A stretch of 64,000 bases of DNA from Trichoplax sp. H2 (Eukaryota; Placozoa; Uniplacotomia; Trichoplacea), in assembly GCA_003344405.1 (NCBI GenBank), contig NOWV01000015.1, positions 806,001 through 870,000 of the forward strand, read 5' to 3'. Position 1 is the first letter of the stretch, and each line of letters opens with the position of its first letter. The translations under genes were made by a program, and so were the position numbers. The notes under the pieces were generated by a model. It saw only the letters and a list, made by a program, of their open reading frames with translations. It did no database searches and was not told where the DNA came from. Positions 12,552 through 26,500 of the stretch are shown piece by piece.

Positions 12552-15500
12552 TTAAGTCTCCTCGACCTCATTTTCAGAGATAGTAGTAATCAACTTTTGG
12601 TAATATTCCGCTGCTGCTTCGTTACCAACTTGCCTACAATGTCTGGCATATTCTTCGTACATTACGTCAACCATTTTTGCTAAAAGATAAAATTAATTGC
12701 AAGGGCAAATTTTCTTAAACTGAGTTGAAAACATTATAGATAGCCAACTATTGGAAGATTGTAATCTATATAAACAGGTGACTAATTTAAAATTTTTTCA
12801 TATCTAGATACCAAGAGGTTTGTATTCCATGTCTAAAACTTTAAATTCTGTACAGGCTTCTAGGAATAATATCGCCCTGTCGAAAAGGCGTAGACTGGAA
12901 AAGGAAAAACAAAGATTTTATACACTATATCAAAATCCTAAATTAAAAAAAATGATAGGACAATACTCCTTACCTATAAAGTAATTCCAAAACTTTAGTA
13001 AAATCGCATAAAGAAAGTGCTACTAAGATTGCTTGATCCTAAAATAAATGAAAAATAAATTTTTATGATGAAACACTTTCCATTCTATCAAATCAATGTA
13101 GCAATTGAGTTTTTCTTACCTCTTGCGTAGAATTTAGTAAACTATCTATCCATTGTCTATACATATCAAAACATTCATTGGAGCTTAATGTAGCCTACAT
13201 GATGAAAAAATGTACAGATATAGGTTTACGTATGAGATTTTATATTTTTATAGTAATATTATATAGATTCGTAGTATAAACCAAAGACATTCCATATACC
13301 TTGGCTAACCAAGCTGCTTTATCCCATTCACCATAAGTTTGCAAATAACGACATGCATCTACATTTTTTCCAATAAGACATAGTAGCTGTACTCCCTCAT
13401 ATAGCCGACCGTTTGCTATTAAATTCGTGGCAACTAACTTAACAGTACTTTGAGCAGCACCCGATGTACATATTGTAGCTGTAAGACATGCTCTATGATT
13501 TAAAGCATAAAAATTAATAAGTATCGGTCAAGAGTTGCAAACAAACTTAAAATGTGTACAACACCGTAAAGTATAAATTGTAGCTGACCGTAAAGAATCG
13601 GCGTAATAATTTTCATCACTGGGATTAGTTTCAAGCAATAGCTTAATCGCACGATCCACCTTTACAAGTGCGTACAAAAAAAGATAGAGTTAGTTATCAC
13701 TTATCTGTCAGTAATTAACTGCATCGAAATCAACATTCACTTTGATAATTTGAAAGTACATCTGTTCAAAGAATTTATAGATTCATGAATTACAGTATAT
13801 AATATACCTGCCCAAGTAGAATAAGGTTACATTCACATTTGTTTGTTTGCGCATAAGAAGTACGTTTGGCATCATGTAAAAATGCTCTTTCCAATTGATC
13901 TTTCTAAAATAAAAGACGTAAAAAATTTAATTAACTTCGTTAGATTTCACCAAGCCAACTTGATATAACCTCTCTCAATATTTCGTTTAATTACGTATCA
14001 AACAGATTATAAACTTATCTGCTTCATAAACAATTACTGTTATTTTACCCGAAAGATTTTACGATTGCGCAGTAAATCGTAACAGGTATCCAGCGAAGCA
14101 TCTATTTACAGCAAAGTACATTTATAGATTGATTTCTAATATAAAATTTTACAATTTTTCAAAAACTTAGCTTACCTAGACTGCAATTGGATGAATCACT
14201 TAATTTAGCACTAGTGTCGACATCATCATTTACGTGCGCTTTTCGTAGATAATGTAGAGCTAGCGTCCAAAATTCAATTTCGCTTTGATCTCCAAAAAGT
14301 CTAATTATTACACATGATTACAGCAAATAACATTAAGTTGTGATATTAGAAGCTGCATACTTAATTATTTTAAGAATGTACTGCAGCCGTATATTTATTT
14401 CTTGACTAACTTGGCAGTAATTAAGCATCTTTGAGCGGTGCCAAAAGGTGCATTTTCTACATAGTCTGTCAATCCACTGAAAGTAAAAAATGAAAAATAT
14501 ATTTGTTTTAATTTCAGTTAAAGTTTCACATATGTGCAATAATTTTCGGTTAATGAATGTTGTGTATCATTGTAAACCTTACTTTGGTAATAGCGACAGT
14601 TGTTGCATTACTACATCGGCTAAGTCATTATCATTCGTTTCAATAGCCCTAGAAAATATAAATTTCATCGTATCTAAATAAAACTTTAACAGTATGTAAT
14701 TACTGTGTTTCTTAACTCACTCAATTGGAGATTTAAATCCGTAAGTTTTATTCCAAGGCTGATGTTGAAGTAGTTGTTTAATTAAAAAGGAAACTTTCGG
14801 CGCTATGAGGTACGCATTGAATGATGTATCTAATAAAATTTAGCAGATATAAATGAAAACATGATCGAATCGGAATAGACATGAATTACTGTAATCTAAT
14901 TAAATATTTTACAGGGTAAGATTTCATTTGATGGTATCGGAGAAGTGGCCGTATTTAATGTAGCATCTAGAATTCTTAAACATCCGTCTTCATACAGAGC
15001 GACAACTTTGTCTGATGCAGCCCAATCAACATCAATAATCTGCAGTCCACCTTTACTAATCTTTAAACTGTGCAGACATTCTCTCTAAAATTATTACAAA
15101 ATAGCTAGATGTAATTGTTGATAATATACTAACAGATGTAAAATAAGAGTAAAATTCTAATGATTTTTCGTACACGTAATGCATCCCATATATCTACACC
15201 ATCGTTAAATAAGAGAACCACTTTAAGATTGCCCTTTCCGGGAGATATTCGTAGTCGACGAATGCTGCCACGATGTGATTGGACTACCCTATAATATTTC
15301 AATTAAGTTGTTTATAGCCATATGTTTACTATCAATAATTTATAATTTACGTATTATTAGCTAATAGTAGAAAAACCTTGACAATCTTGCTTTAAGATCC
15401 CAAACAATTAAGGAGCCATCAGTATCTCCCATAATTATCAAATCGTTCTTCCATACCATATCGTTAACTGTACTAACTCCTCCCTATTAGATAATGTACA

Positions 15501-18500
15501 TCAGAAATACAGTATAAATACGATATTACTTCATACCAATATGTTGAGGAAGCGGTAGTGTTACATAAACCGATAACGTTACGTACACCACCGGGGATTT
15601 TCGATCCGTCTTTAATTGTATTTCCATTAATCATAAAATGATACAAGACACCCTCTCCACTAATGTAAACGAAATGCTCTACTGTCGATCCTTGCTATAA
15701 TAAAAGTATTTTTAGAAAAGGTAACGAATTAAATGAAGTCGCTAAATTAATCACTATAATTGAAATCTTATTATCGTACTTGATTAGATGTGTTAGTCTC
15801 AATTGTAATAGAACTTTCTGAATCTATTGATGACGAGGTATCGGAACTTTGAGGCTTTTTTTTATTGCTAGATGAGTGCCATACCTTAATATTTACAAAT
15901 AAAATAATTTAGACATAGAAGTTTATATGCAACATTTAATAATGTTCATTTCTGGCTTACTAGTGACGTAGGATAAGGAAAATTTTTGGGCATATCTCTA
16001 ATTAGACTTCCATTTTGTAAGTCCCAAATTTCAAGCGGGCGATCTTTAAAAGAAACGATGAAGTATTGCCTGCAAGTATGATGCTATTAACTAGTGCATT
16101 GTAAACGCATTAATCAATTTTATTATAATTGCACTTTATGTTTCGCAACGAATAATACCTCAAATGAGATACTCTAACTGATTCTAGAGACGATGAGTCA
16201 TTAGCATAGTTTCGAATTTTATTAATATAACCTTAGAATAACGTAAAAAATTCGAAACATTAATATCAAATAATGGTTGTACAATCTTAAAAATGTAGTA
16301 TATTTAAAAGTTATAGCTAACGGAATCGATTTTTAGTGAATAACACATCTACGATACTTACCATTTCTTAAGTCGAGAATAACTATTTCGTTTCTGTAAG
16401 TATTTGAATTCAAGGAAGTGTTACTATGACCATAAAGCAGTAGTCTACACTCACCAATCCACTCAATTCCCCTAGGGTCATACAACATAATTAACGTTAT
16501 GCTACATCAAATTGAAGTTTAAATTGTAACTGTCCCTACATAAAATTAACTTTGCTAAAATAAATATCATACTTTATAGACACGGTTAAAACAGAGAATT
16601 CTTTAGTAAGGAATCCATTAGATAAGTCAAAAATATGTACATAGCCTGAATTGTTACCTGAATGAGGTTAAGATGGATTTTAAAAAATACAATTTTCCCG
16701 TGCTAGCAGGCTACACGTTAGTAACCAAATAGAAAAATACTAGTCTTACCAACAGCTAATAGCGGCTTATAATATGATAGGTTTTTCGTTGTTAGCGGAG
16801 GGCACATTCGAAGACAGGTGGGTTTAACAGAATTTCCGCAATAAAGAGCAGTCATAATCATTTTTACATCGATAACATATTGCTGGATTTTTTCTATATC
16901 GTCAGAGGCATAATGCTGATGGAATAGTAGATCAAAGAGAGTTGTCATATTTTCTCATATAGCCAATTAATTCTAGTATAAAATGATAACTTACACGAAT
17001 GGGAAAATGGGGTGCAATCATGTCCGATAAGCAACACCACAGGGTATCTTTGATGTTGACCATTTCATTAGTTACTCCTAAACGGAAAACAAATCTGTTA
17101 GCAACTTCTAATAAAAACTAATTCCAATTACAATGCAGGATTATACAAGTCTAACCATTAATTTTTGGCAACGCTAGGTTGTACATTGATTTGTCGTTGG
17201 CGAATATCGCACTCTCAACAATGGAAGCGTCAAATAGATTCGATTTAGTGGATGTTTCAGAGGTTATCATTAGCCTCCATTTCAGCAGGCGTCCATCGCT
17301 TAAGAGTAATATGACATCATTTTCAGTGATGGGAGAACAGCCGAATCCAACTACTCGACAGCTTTTAGTAATGCGAATAGAATCCGTCTGATAGTGTGAA
17401 TCGTATATGATATCTTCTGGGCTAGCCCATGAATTTACACTTTCATCTGGGTTTGCGCTAACATTATCGGCAAGACCAGAATTGCTATAATCAGCACTTA
17501 AGCGAGGAGATAATGAAACTGAATCTAAAAAGTGAAATTTCGAATCTTGAGAGTTGCAACTAATCCATGATGAAACTCGACGTATCCTTGTAGATATACT
17601 TCCGTTTTCATGGAGGCAAAATAAGACATTCCTCTGACGGCATGAATATATCTACATAATTAGAGATTTTAGTCACTAACTGGAATAAAATTAAACTAAT
17701 ACAAATGAAATAAATTTCATAAAATATCAGTTCAATGAGTTTGCATACCTGCATAAAAGGGGAAAGATTTCTTTCTAGATTTATTTGTCCAATTACCAGT
17801 TTCATTTCGAGATCAAATACTAATATCAAACGGGCAAATACGATGAAAACATGATGACGGCAAGCAGAAGTAAATTGCATTTGTATACAATCCAATAGTG
17901 ACGGTTCATCTTGCCTAATGAATAATCAAGAGAGGCAATATGTATTTACGAAAAAAAGTTATATCCGAACTTTAATACCAGTTTGAAGAGTACATACTTC
18001 GATGTGGGGTCAGGAAGAGAAGGACGCTTTGTATTATCAGATCTGTTGGAATTTTTGTTTTTGCCAGAAACATTCGATACCTTCATTAAGAATCTTCGAG
18101 ACTTGGTAGTTGTTTCTGAGGCATTAACATTATCCGGTAGAGGATCTTCTATAGTATAAACGGTATCATTTGTTTGAATTCCAAATGCTATTAAAGGATT
18201 AACTTGACCAGGAGAATGTGTTGTGTTAAAGTCAGTAATGTGGATGAAATGATCCGGTGCTAGAACTATTGAATACATGAATAGTCAAAATTAAAAATTG
18301 CATCATGTTTATAGTACATCGTAAGAGTCACGAAGTTTAAATTGAGCATTGTACAGATATTACGTCTTGCCATATCAAAGAGTAAAATTGAATGTAAGTA
18401 ATTAATTCAACTATATCCCAATCAGTTAAGCAAGTTGTTATACAATTTTTGAAAGGTATAAACTATTACCTAATACGTTGGATAGATTAAACGGATCGAA

Positions 18501-20780
18501 AGCAAAGTATTTTAGTGTTTCATGAAATGTTTTTTGCCATAGCGACGTGCCAGTGTTCCCATTCCACAAAATAATAGTTGACGGTAAATGCAAAACAGCT
18601 AACAGATCACGTGAAGCTTGCTGAGAAGGAAACCATTCCAAATGACCAACGGCGGATGTCCCCGGTTTAAAAAAACGTGCAATTACGCTACCGTCATGCA
18701 CATTCCACACAATAACATTTCCAGCTTGATCTGCTGACGCTAAACGCAAGGTATAAGGTGATCCAAGACTATGATGATAATTTTCTAATGACCATTTAAC
18801 CTATGAAATATCCATTATAAAATTAGGTATTACAGGAGATGAAGTAGAATCATAGTTAGTGTATTATAACAAATTGTGTTGCATGTAGAATTAAAACAAT
18901 CAATAGGAATATTGATAGATACTGTGGCTTAATTTAATAATAGTTTATGTTGATATCTAATGATGGCACTATAATGTTAATGATCCTATAAACAGAAATG
19001 GGAAGCGATGGCTAGTGATAAGATTACAAGCTAAGATTTCTTATTTTTGTAGTATCGAATAGAGTATCTATTTCAAGATTTGTAACTTTTCAAAAAAAGT
19101 GTTGATCGCCTCTATCGCTACGACTAACTAAATACAAGTACAAGTTGCATCATACACAGGCCAACAATTTTACCTTGACTACACAAGCCGGATGTCCTAC
19201 AAGTGTTTGAAGAGCCTGCAGGATTAGAGAGAAGAGTACTTAGAATTGCGCAATATAGTATACTTACATCGCAGTTTATGTATTGATATTGTCATCCAAT
19301 CATCAAAGAATTGACTTTTATATGCTACATGATGGAATGCGGTGTAGGTACAGAAAGAAAATATTACTTAAATACTGGGTATAGTAGTGTCTTGAAGGGT
19401 GATGTTAGTAAATATGTAATAATACGCTGAGTATGAATAACCAACATGTCTATTTTCGCATCTATAAAATATCTACGATCCATGTATAATCGGATAGTAA
19501 TAATTTCCTCATTAGTATAAATGTTATCATTCAATTGCTTGACACATATATCTTGTCATTGTACACAAAATTATTGGGTTTATTTCTTCCTTCCAATTCA
19601 TCATGATTTTGAATAGTAAGTCATTTCATTCATAACAAGATGATTCGATATGTATCGTACCATATGTTGGAGATATTCTGCTCGTCAAATTACGCTAAGA
19701 GATTTCTTCATTACCTCTATGATGTAGTTCAATCACTAAAGTATAAATTGATACAAAGTCTATTTTGCGTCTAAATTACGGGTACACTACATCTAGACAT
19801 GTACATATATAAGTCTATATTGCAACTCAAATTGAGACTAGCAGATTGTGAGAGTTTCCTTTCAATTGATCAAGAGTTCAAGACGAACATCTACTTTATG
19901 GTATCAAGGTTAGGCTATAAAAATATAATCAAGCAAGATTAAAGTGATCCGCTGCAACTTACCCTAAATGAGACAATATCGATGACAATTACGTTCTTAT
20001 CACATCCGTAGGCGAAGAGAGACTGCCATCCCCTGTCAATTCATTAAAAATTGATGAGATTGTAGAAAACTAGAAGCAGATTTATTTATTTACGCTAACT
20101 CGTGACTGTCATTTCTTATCCATTATTTAAAGACGTGAATGTCTACTGGGTAGAACATTTTGCATTGGTACGACTTGTCAATTGAGCCCTACTGGAAAAG
20201 ATGATTCTGTCATATCATGATCGACCCTCAAATGAACCCTAATAATTACTGTAAGTCATTGAGTCGCTTGGATCTATTTTTCATACCCTATCCGTGATTA
20301 AAATGATGATGAAACAGTCAGTCATTTATCATTGATGTGTGTCTATTATAACTATAGAAATGGGAGAGAATTTTACTATCAAAGCGTCCGCTCTTACGAT
20401 AGCTGGCGTACAGTATGATATGTTACAGCCCTGATGGCGACTTTGAAAAATAACAACATCTGATATGTCCAAGTTTACTTTGGTATTTTTCATCTTGGAC
20501 AGATGAGCTTTTAATGACTACTGCGGCAACTCTAGACTATTGAACGATATGATTATCCTAGCATGAATAGCTCGATTGACAAGACAATCATGACGAAGAA
20601 TTGAATACTAATAGCATGGACAGTGAAAGAGAGAGAGAGAGTGGATTGCATAAGCATTTACCAATCGCAAGCTCCACGATTGCCTTCATTGATAGCACCG
20701 GGTAGAGTTCTTGGAGGCACTTTGATGACTGTATTCCAAGTTTCATTGGCCACAGGAGTAGCTTTACCTTTATCGGACAT
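12552..20780 (-). CDS. WDR11: WD repeat-containing protein 11
   Basis: Large scaffold of the WDR11-FAM91A1 complex that tethers AP-1 vesicles at the trans-Golgi network; in vertebrates it is also linked to Hedgehog signalling and cilia. About two dozen minus-strand exons span 8.2 kb. Exon 1 (20780-20662) begins MSDKGKATPV and contains VPPRTLPGAINEGNRGACDW. Next come GWQSLFAYGCDKNVIVID (20033-19963), ALQTLVGHPACVVK (19215-19174) and the first WD blade, LRLASADQAGNVIVWNV with ASRDLLAVLH and ILWNGNTGTSLW (about 18799-18470). The hallmark RMCPPLTTKNLSYYKPLLAVG is at about 16820-16750, followed by a second propeller and an alpha-helical C-terminal half. The end is FDRAILFLEAC (about 12885) and YEEYARHCRQVGNEAAAEYY before the TAA at 12552. 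Some internal exon borders between 13 and 16.5 kb are only approximate. It is head-to-head with SPC24. Confidence 0.95.
19216..19962 (-). other. WDR11 intron (exons 2-3)
   Basis: A 750-bp intron, larger than most in this gene. Nothing further was recognised in it. Confidence 0.5.
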
Positions 20781-20954
20781 TGCACTGGATTGATACCAAT
20801 CTATGCTATATCAACTAATTTTAATGGAATTTCCTGTAGAAAGATTTCTTGAGCGAAATGAGCTTTCAATTGGCTTCTTCAATGCTTTCAAGGGTTCAAA
20901 ACAAGCTTGGCTTTGGCATCCAAGACGTGCTGTTCTCTTGAGCGCTTTAGCGGA

Positions 20955-21415
20955 GGAATACAGTACAGTGTCGTGTCGTACAGTACGACTTTCTACTTTA
21001 CAGTACAGTATGACGATCTGGTACTGTACAGACGACCGATATCAGTACAGTACTTGATATGGCGGAATACTGTACTGTACAGTAGTCCGCCGTATTGTAC
21101 TGTATTGTAAAATGCAGTACGAACTGTCTTGCTACAGTGTACAGTACTGTAGTTTACTCGTCGACTGTACTGTACAGTACAGTACAGTACTGTAGTTTGA
21201 CTCGTCTTGTACTGTACAGTACAGTACTGTAGACGCAAGACAGTTCGTACTGTACGGTGCAGAACTTGTACTGTACGATACGACACGGCAAACTAGTCCT
21301 TGATATCAAGTACTGTACTGTACAGTACTGTACTGTACTGTGACAATACAGGGATCTACAGTACAGTACAGTACATTGTACTGCACTTAGCCTACTGTAC
21401 ACTGTATCGGAATTT
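20955..21415. repeat. GTAC-palindrome island with nested inverted repeats, WDR11/SPC24 spacer
   Basis: Dense TACTGTACAGTA and TACAGTACTGT cores. Larger foldbacks are nested in it: arms GTACGAACTGTCTTGC (ending 21131) and GCAAGACAGTTCGTAC (from 21236) are exact inverted copies about 105 bp apart, and GGCGGA (21060) pairs with TCCGCC (21091) around a palindromic loop. The RNA or single strand could form a long hairpin. Confidence 0.85.
21114..21253. repeat. Inverted repeat inside the GTAC island
   Basis: Two arms of about 17 bp flank a core of about 105 bp that is itself made of ACTGTACAGT palindromes, giving a potential cruciform or hairpin between two start codons. Confidence 0.75.
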
Positions 21416-21746
21416 CAAACGAACGGAGGGAGACTTGAAAATTTTGAAAAGTTGCTCCAGTTTGCTGCGTATCCCAAGTACGAATATTGACTGCCAATGA
21501 TTCCACTCGCCTACTCTTGATGCTTTTCGTCTGAAAGCCTGCCACAGAACTATCCTCAGCCAAAGCCACAACAATCTCATCCCAGAGGAGCAACTAAGTA
21601 TTACTGTAAAGCATCGCCTTTCTATCTGGTGTTGATTCAATTTGTACACTACAGTCAGATAGACGTGGAATAGTGAAGCACCAAAGTCGAGCAACGAAAG
21701 GCAAATATTTTTCAACCAATGGTTGATAGCAACAGTAAGCGACAAG

Positions 21747-22300
21747 ATGGAGGAAAAATTAACCCAAGCCATAGAATCAATCAGTCTTAGTGAAGCAGAC
21801 AGCGAAACAAAAGTATTAATAGATATAAGTAATCAAGTCATTAGCCTAAAAATGTAAGAATTTTTCCTCAAGCAATTTGAAACTTGACGGCTAAAGCAGC
21901 TCAAGAGAAACAACAAGCAGAAAATCAAGCGGAGAATGATCACTTTTATTCGAAAGCTATTGAAAATTTACAAAAGAAATATCAGGAATTAGAACAATCA
22001 TCACGGTCGGCTAACTTGAGAAATGATAATGACGCCACCAAGTTAAATCAACTCATTCAGCAAAAGGAATCGACAAGCAAAGATCGTAAAACTGTTGAAA
22101 CTCAAGTCATGGAAAAAACCAAATGTAAGCAATTCTTCGATCTGTACACAAACATCTCTGGAATTGAATGGAATTACCATTGTTCCGCAGATCAAATCAA
22201 AGGTGTTATAATGTACGAAAATGACTGCAAACCCTTCGCTTTAAATGTATCTGAAAATACTGACTTTGAAATGACCAATAAACTATGGCAATTGTTATGA
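21747..22300 (+). CDS. SPC24: Kinetochore protein Spc24
   Basis: Subunit of the NDC80 complex; with SPC25 it anchors the complex to the inner kinetochore. The N-terminal part (MEEKLTQAIESISLSEADSE) and a long coiled coil rich in Q/E/K (AQEKQQAENQAEND.. to ..ESTSKDRKTVETQVMEK) precede the globular C-terminal domain. That domain carries the family signature SGIEWNYHCSADQIKGVI, then FALNVSE and a final KLWQLL, as in vertebrate SPC24 (KIEWDYECEPGMVKGI..YLWSL). One short intron lies between about 21829 and 21896. The strong-looking donor at 21854 gives the wrong phase, whereas a GTAATC donor at 21829 with the acceptor at 21896 keeps the frame, so the exact junction is unsettled. The protein is about 160-165 residues, shorter than vertebrate SPC24 (about 197). 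Confidence 0.85.
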
Positions 22301-23588
22301 AGAAGGATCATTCTACGTATCATGACGCTATTTTGTAATAAAGACTTGAACATCGAAATACTGTACGCACAAACTTATCATGACTGTCTATCATAGACTA
22401 TCATAGTCAGTTCATAGCGTAGATAGCACTGTATAAATGATGATACAGCGAGCGGCTCATTCTTTTCTATCTATGATAATCTTATGACAGACATGTCGAT
22501 ATATGTAGTGTTCTCGTTCCAGTTTTAATTTAGAAGTCAATGTTTATCTTATAAAAATGCAAGTAGAAGTACTGTAGAATTTTTGCCCTCAAGCAGCCAT
22601 TTACCAGAGCGACCAACTTGCTTACGCGTATTTCTAAAGTGGTCAGCTATCTGCCCACTTGATAGCCTTTTACTATGTTTCCAATACTACAGTATATGTC
22701 CTTTTTGTACGTAAATATCGGACAAAATTTTGCATTGATAAAACTTAATGTATTAATAGTACCACGCTACTGTTATTTTTACATTTCAATCCTGCCTCAT
22801 GTTTGCTAATATTCTATACATCGAATAAAAAAACAATTTTATTCCAGATTATCATGAATCCCTTATTCTGTCATAATGCAGTATACCTTATATTTACGGT
22901 ACACATCATGCATCATACAGCATCAATGAATTATACATTTGTTAGAAGATACAGAATAAGGGTGTAAAACTTTACTGTCCAGTATTTATTACTCAATCTC
23001 AGTATTGTAACGTTAACTGGATGACTGAATCTAGCTATTGGTAAACATCGACATAGAAATAAATTGTAGGAAAAAATAGAGTGCAATCATTAAATTATAA
23101 ATGCATCAAACTACGACTAAAATATTGTTCTATTTAACATTTTCAATAAAATAATAAAGTACCGTTAATACATAACTCGTAGCAGTTGAATGTGTACAAA
23201 TAAATCATGATACCGTGTATTGCATAATTAAATCAAATTATCTATTGTATAAGAATTTCAAAAGCGTATTATATTATACGGCAAAATTGAACGTTGTAGA
23301 CATTCCAATGGAAATGTCATGGCGCGATATGTATATCGAAGCAATCAATAATGCCATTAATGCGAACACTAACTACACCAAATTGAACTAAATTTAATCT
23401 GTTAGACAGCAATTCTACATGCGAGCACAACGCGTGTTTTAGTGATAGTGCATTAATTTTACTACTACAAGTAGCAGTTTCTAACATGTTATCTAATCTT
23501 ATTCATTCCCGTAAGAGCAATCTTTGCAGATTACTTATCGGGGATAGCTTTGAATAAAAATTGAATTCCTACAGCATAGATACAATCT
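22301..23588. other. Tail-to-tail spacer SPC24 / PLPBP
   Basis: This 1.29-kb AT-rich space lies between converging genes. It includes the SPC24 polyadenylation signal; otherwise only isolated GTAC motifs and no recognised gene. Confidence 0.55.
22337..22342 (+). terminator. SPC24 polyadenylation signal
   Basis: An AATAAA hexamer lies about 37 bp past the stop codon of SPC24, on its coding strand. Confidence 0.65.
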
Positions 23589-26500
23589 TTACGGACGACT
23601 TCCAAAAATAGCACTTCCTACTCTTACGCTGGTACTACCCATTTCAATCTACAATTTTCGTAGTAAATATCAAGTTATAGCCAATCAGAAATAATGGGAT
23701 ATTTCCCAATTGTACATATCATGCTTTGCTATTTATGCATAGGTATAAAGTTAGAATTGTCTAGCATATGTAACCACATACCGCGTGTTCAAAGTCTTGC
23801 GACATCCCCATGCTTAGCTCCAAAGCATCAATGGGGATACCCATTTTATCAGATACAGTCTTCCGACACTCGCTTAATAACTATAAGATTATTAAATTGA
23901 AACTATGAATTAGCATGAGGCAACTACTACTGTACCCAAAAATTAATTTGAAATATTAAAGAAGTTTAAGATAGATTGCACCTATACTATTATGTAAACC
24001 AAGACTCGTATATAACGGAAAAAATAACAGCTATGATCATTTTAATTAGATACGCACTCTGAAGTCCGGGTTGCTATCCGCATCATGACGGCCTAATTGT
24101 CCAATAGTCATAAGGCCAACAAAATTTAACTTTTTACATCGTTTCAATACATGATCAACGATTGTTACACAATCATCTGGCGGACATCCACTTTTATCTA
24201 GCAAGAGAGAAAACACTAAAGTAAGAATCATTCATTTTCTAAATTAAGTTCATATTAAACATTCAAATTAACATTAATGCAATTCTAAATAAAAATAAAA
24301 CTGATGGCTTCCACATTAAGCTCTATGACGTACTTTTAGCGCAAGTACAGTATTGTAAAATGTAACCTTTCGAGAATAAATTTTAAGACTCATTTTCTAA
24401 TAATGCTAATATAACTTTCAATCAAAACACTAACCAAAAATAACAACTTCTAAAGTAGCCCAGCATAATATCATTTATAAACATTTTTAGTGCACACACA
24501 TATCTTTTCTATGAGCGTAAGCGAATAATTTATAATAAACGTTTACGTATGTTAAGCCTCAAAAGAATTATGAATACAAGATGTTACTATCGCTACTATA
24601 CGAATTTGAAGCGTAATTTAATTATGCATGCTATCTCACTATCACTAAACCGATAAAAGAATAATAACTAACATTGACAGTTGCAGTAACAAGAGCAAAT
24701 AGTATAATGCCACTGATAGCCAGTGTATGATCAGACGCATACGCGTATACAAGCCTTCGACATGGTCAAGCTGCAAAATCAGTGCTCAGGTTAATAGCTC
24801 AATAATTACAAATCTATAACATAGATAACTTGAAGCAGTTAATTAATGCCATCAATGCAGTATAGCACAGCATACAGTTTAGGTTATTATATACAAGTTG
24901 AACTTTATTATTATACTATCGACGTGATGACTACATATATTGAAATGATCATCAAGATGCTGTACAGTATGCGTGCATAGACTTTCGTTAAAAAACTGAT
25001 TTACATCGTATTGCCATTCTTTAGATGATTCATTGCTAATAATAGCGGTGGCTAAAGTTCGGTTAAATTTCAAATTTTTTTAATTAAAAGTAATGCAAGT
25101 TCGGTAAAATTGCCAGTAACGTACGCACTAAACGTGTTTGTTTTGGCGTCCCTATACTTCTCGTTCATTCTGTACAAAATATCTTTAGGAGTCAATTGCA
25201 ATAGAATATGGTACATTTATTTTTAGCCATTATCAACATAGAATAGCCGCTGTACGAATAGATAGTATCTTAAATAGCCAAATTATTTATGATACAATCT
25301 GATTTTAAGCGCATTGCAAACTAGTGATATAAACTACTTGAACTTGTCTCTGTCGCACGTTTCTTCGCGTACAATCATGTTAAAATTATTAGTAATCTAC
25401 TGTACTAGAAATACTTGACATCAATGTACTACAGCATATAAGCCTGTTATACCACTTAAAACACAAAACTGCTTTGACTTACTTTCTTCTTGGCTAGTAT
25501 TTACTTGCACCATGATGTTAAGTTGTTCCAACTTTCCAGCACTTTCCCAAGCCTTATTTAAACCATCTGCCAATTTCTTTGAATCAACTGTTTCTACCGT
25601 ATCCAGATTCGGAATAGCTATTGGTATCAGACCACAACAAACAACTATTAACAAATCGTAGTCCATTTTTTTAGCAATCGTAAGAATGTAAACGTACCGG
25701 CAAGCTTTTTACATTTGTTACTTTGTAAATGGCCGATAAAATGCCACTTGATTTGTCCTTTGGTTGCTTTCAAAAGCTATATGATTGAATAAAATGGATC
25801 ATCATTAATACTGCAACAATTTTTTCCAACACGGGTGAGAGGTACCATATATGGCCAAATAAGCTTGTTACATGAATCCAAAAGAAGAGACTACTTTATA
25901 AATACAGGAGTTCAAAAGAGATAAATGGATGAATTTCTAAATTCATTATTACTGATAAACTCTGTAGTAGCTGGAGTCATAAGATTGTTCAGCATATCAC
26001 GACTGGTGGTACAAATGCTTATTCTATCGTTCTGAAAACTATGATAAGCTACCATACTGTACATACGTACAATAATAAAAGGTGTAACGATTGTTTTATG
26101 GGAATGATTAATGATGCAGCAACTGTTATCAATTTGAGAGTTAAAGTATTCAATGGATCTGCTATGTTGTCATCGGAAATAGGAAAAGAATATTAAAGTT
26201 TTCTTCGTACAGTAAAGGCTGTATTTATTGAAAATCCAACATAATTTGGGAATCACGACAAGTTGATAATCTATACTGCTGTAAGTTTATCCTAGCTTAC
26301 CTCTTCGTCGTTCGCTTTACGCTCTAACTCTTGAACCTACGAGCAGTATAGTATTAGAGATAAAAAAAATGTTGTACGATTAGGATAACGAATATTCTAA
26401 ATGCAATCCATAGTAAAATAACTTCTATATCAGTATATATAGAGAGATACGTAAAATTGTCTTTTGTTATCGAAGCTACCATTAATCTCCAATTCCTATC

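Larger units (their letters stand above)
20781..21746. promoter_or_regulatory. Divergent promoter region WDR11 / SPC24
   Basis: Only 966 bp separate two start codons that point away from each other, so both promoters must lie here. The centre is a GTAC-palindrome island (20955-21415). About 330 bp of ordinary sequence remain on the SPC24 side and about 170 bp on the WDR11 side. Confidence 0.65.

Noticed and set aside
21330-21345. Similarity of TACAGTACTGT to the miR-101 core
   Set aside because: The match is only the self-complementary island motif repeated dozens of times, without a miRNA precursor context.
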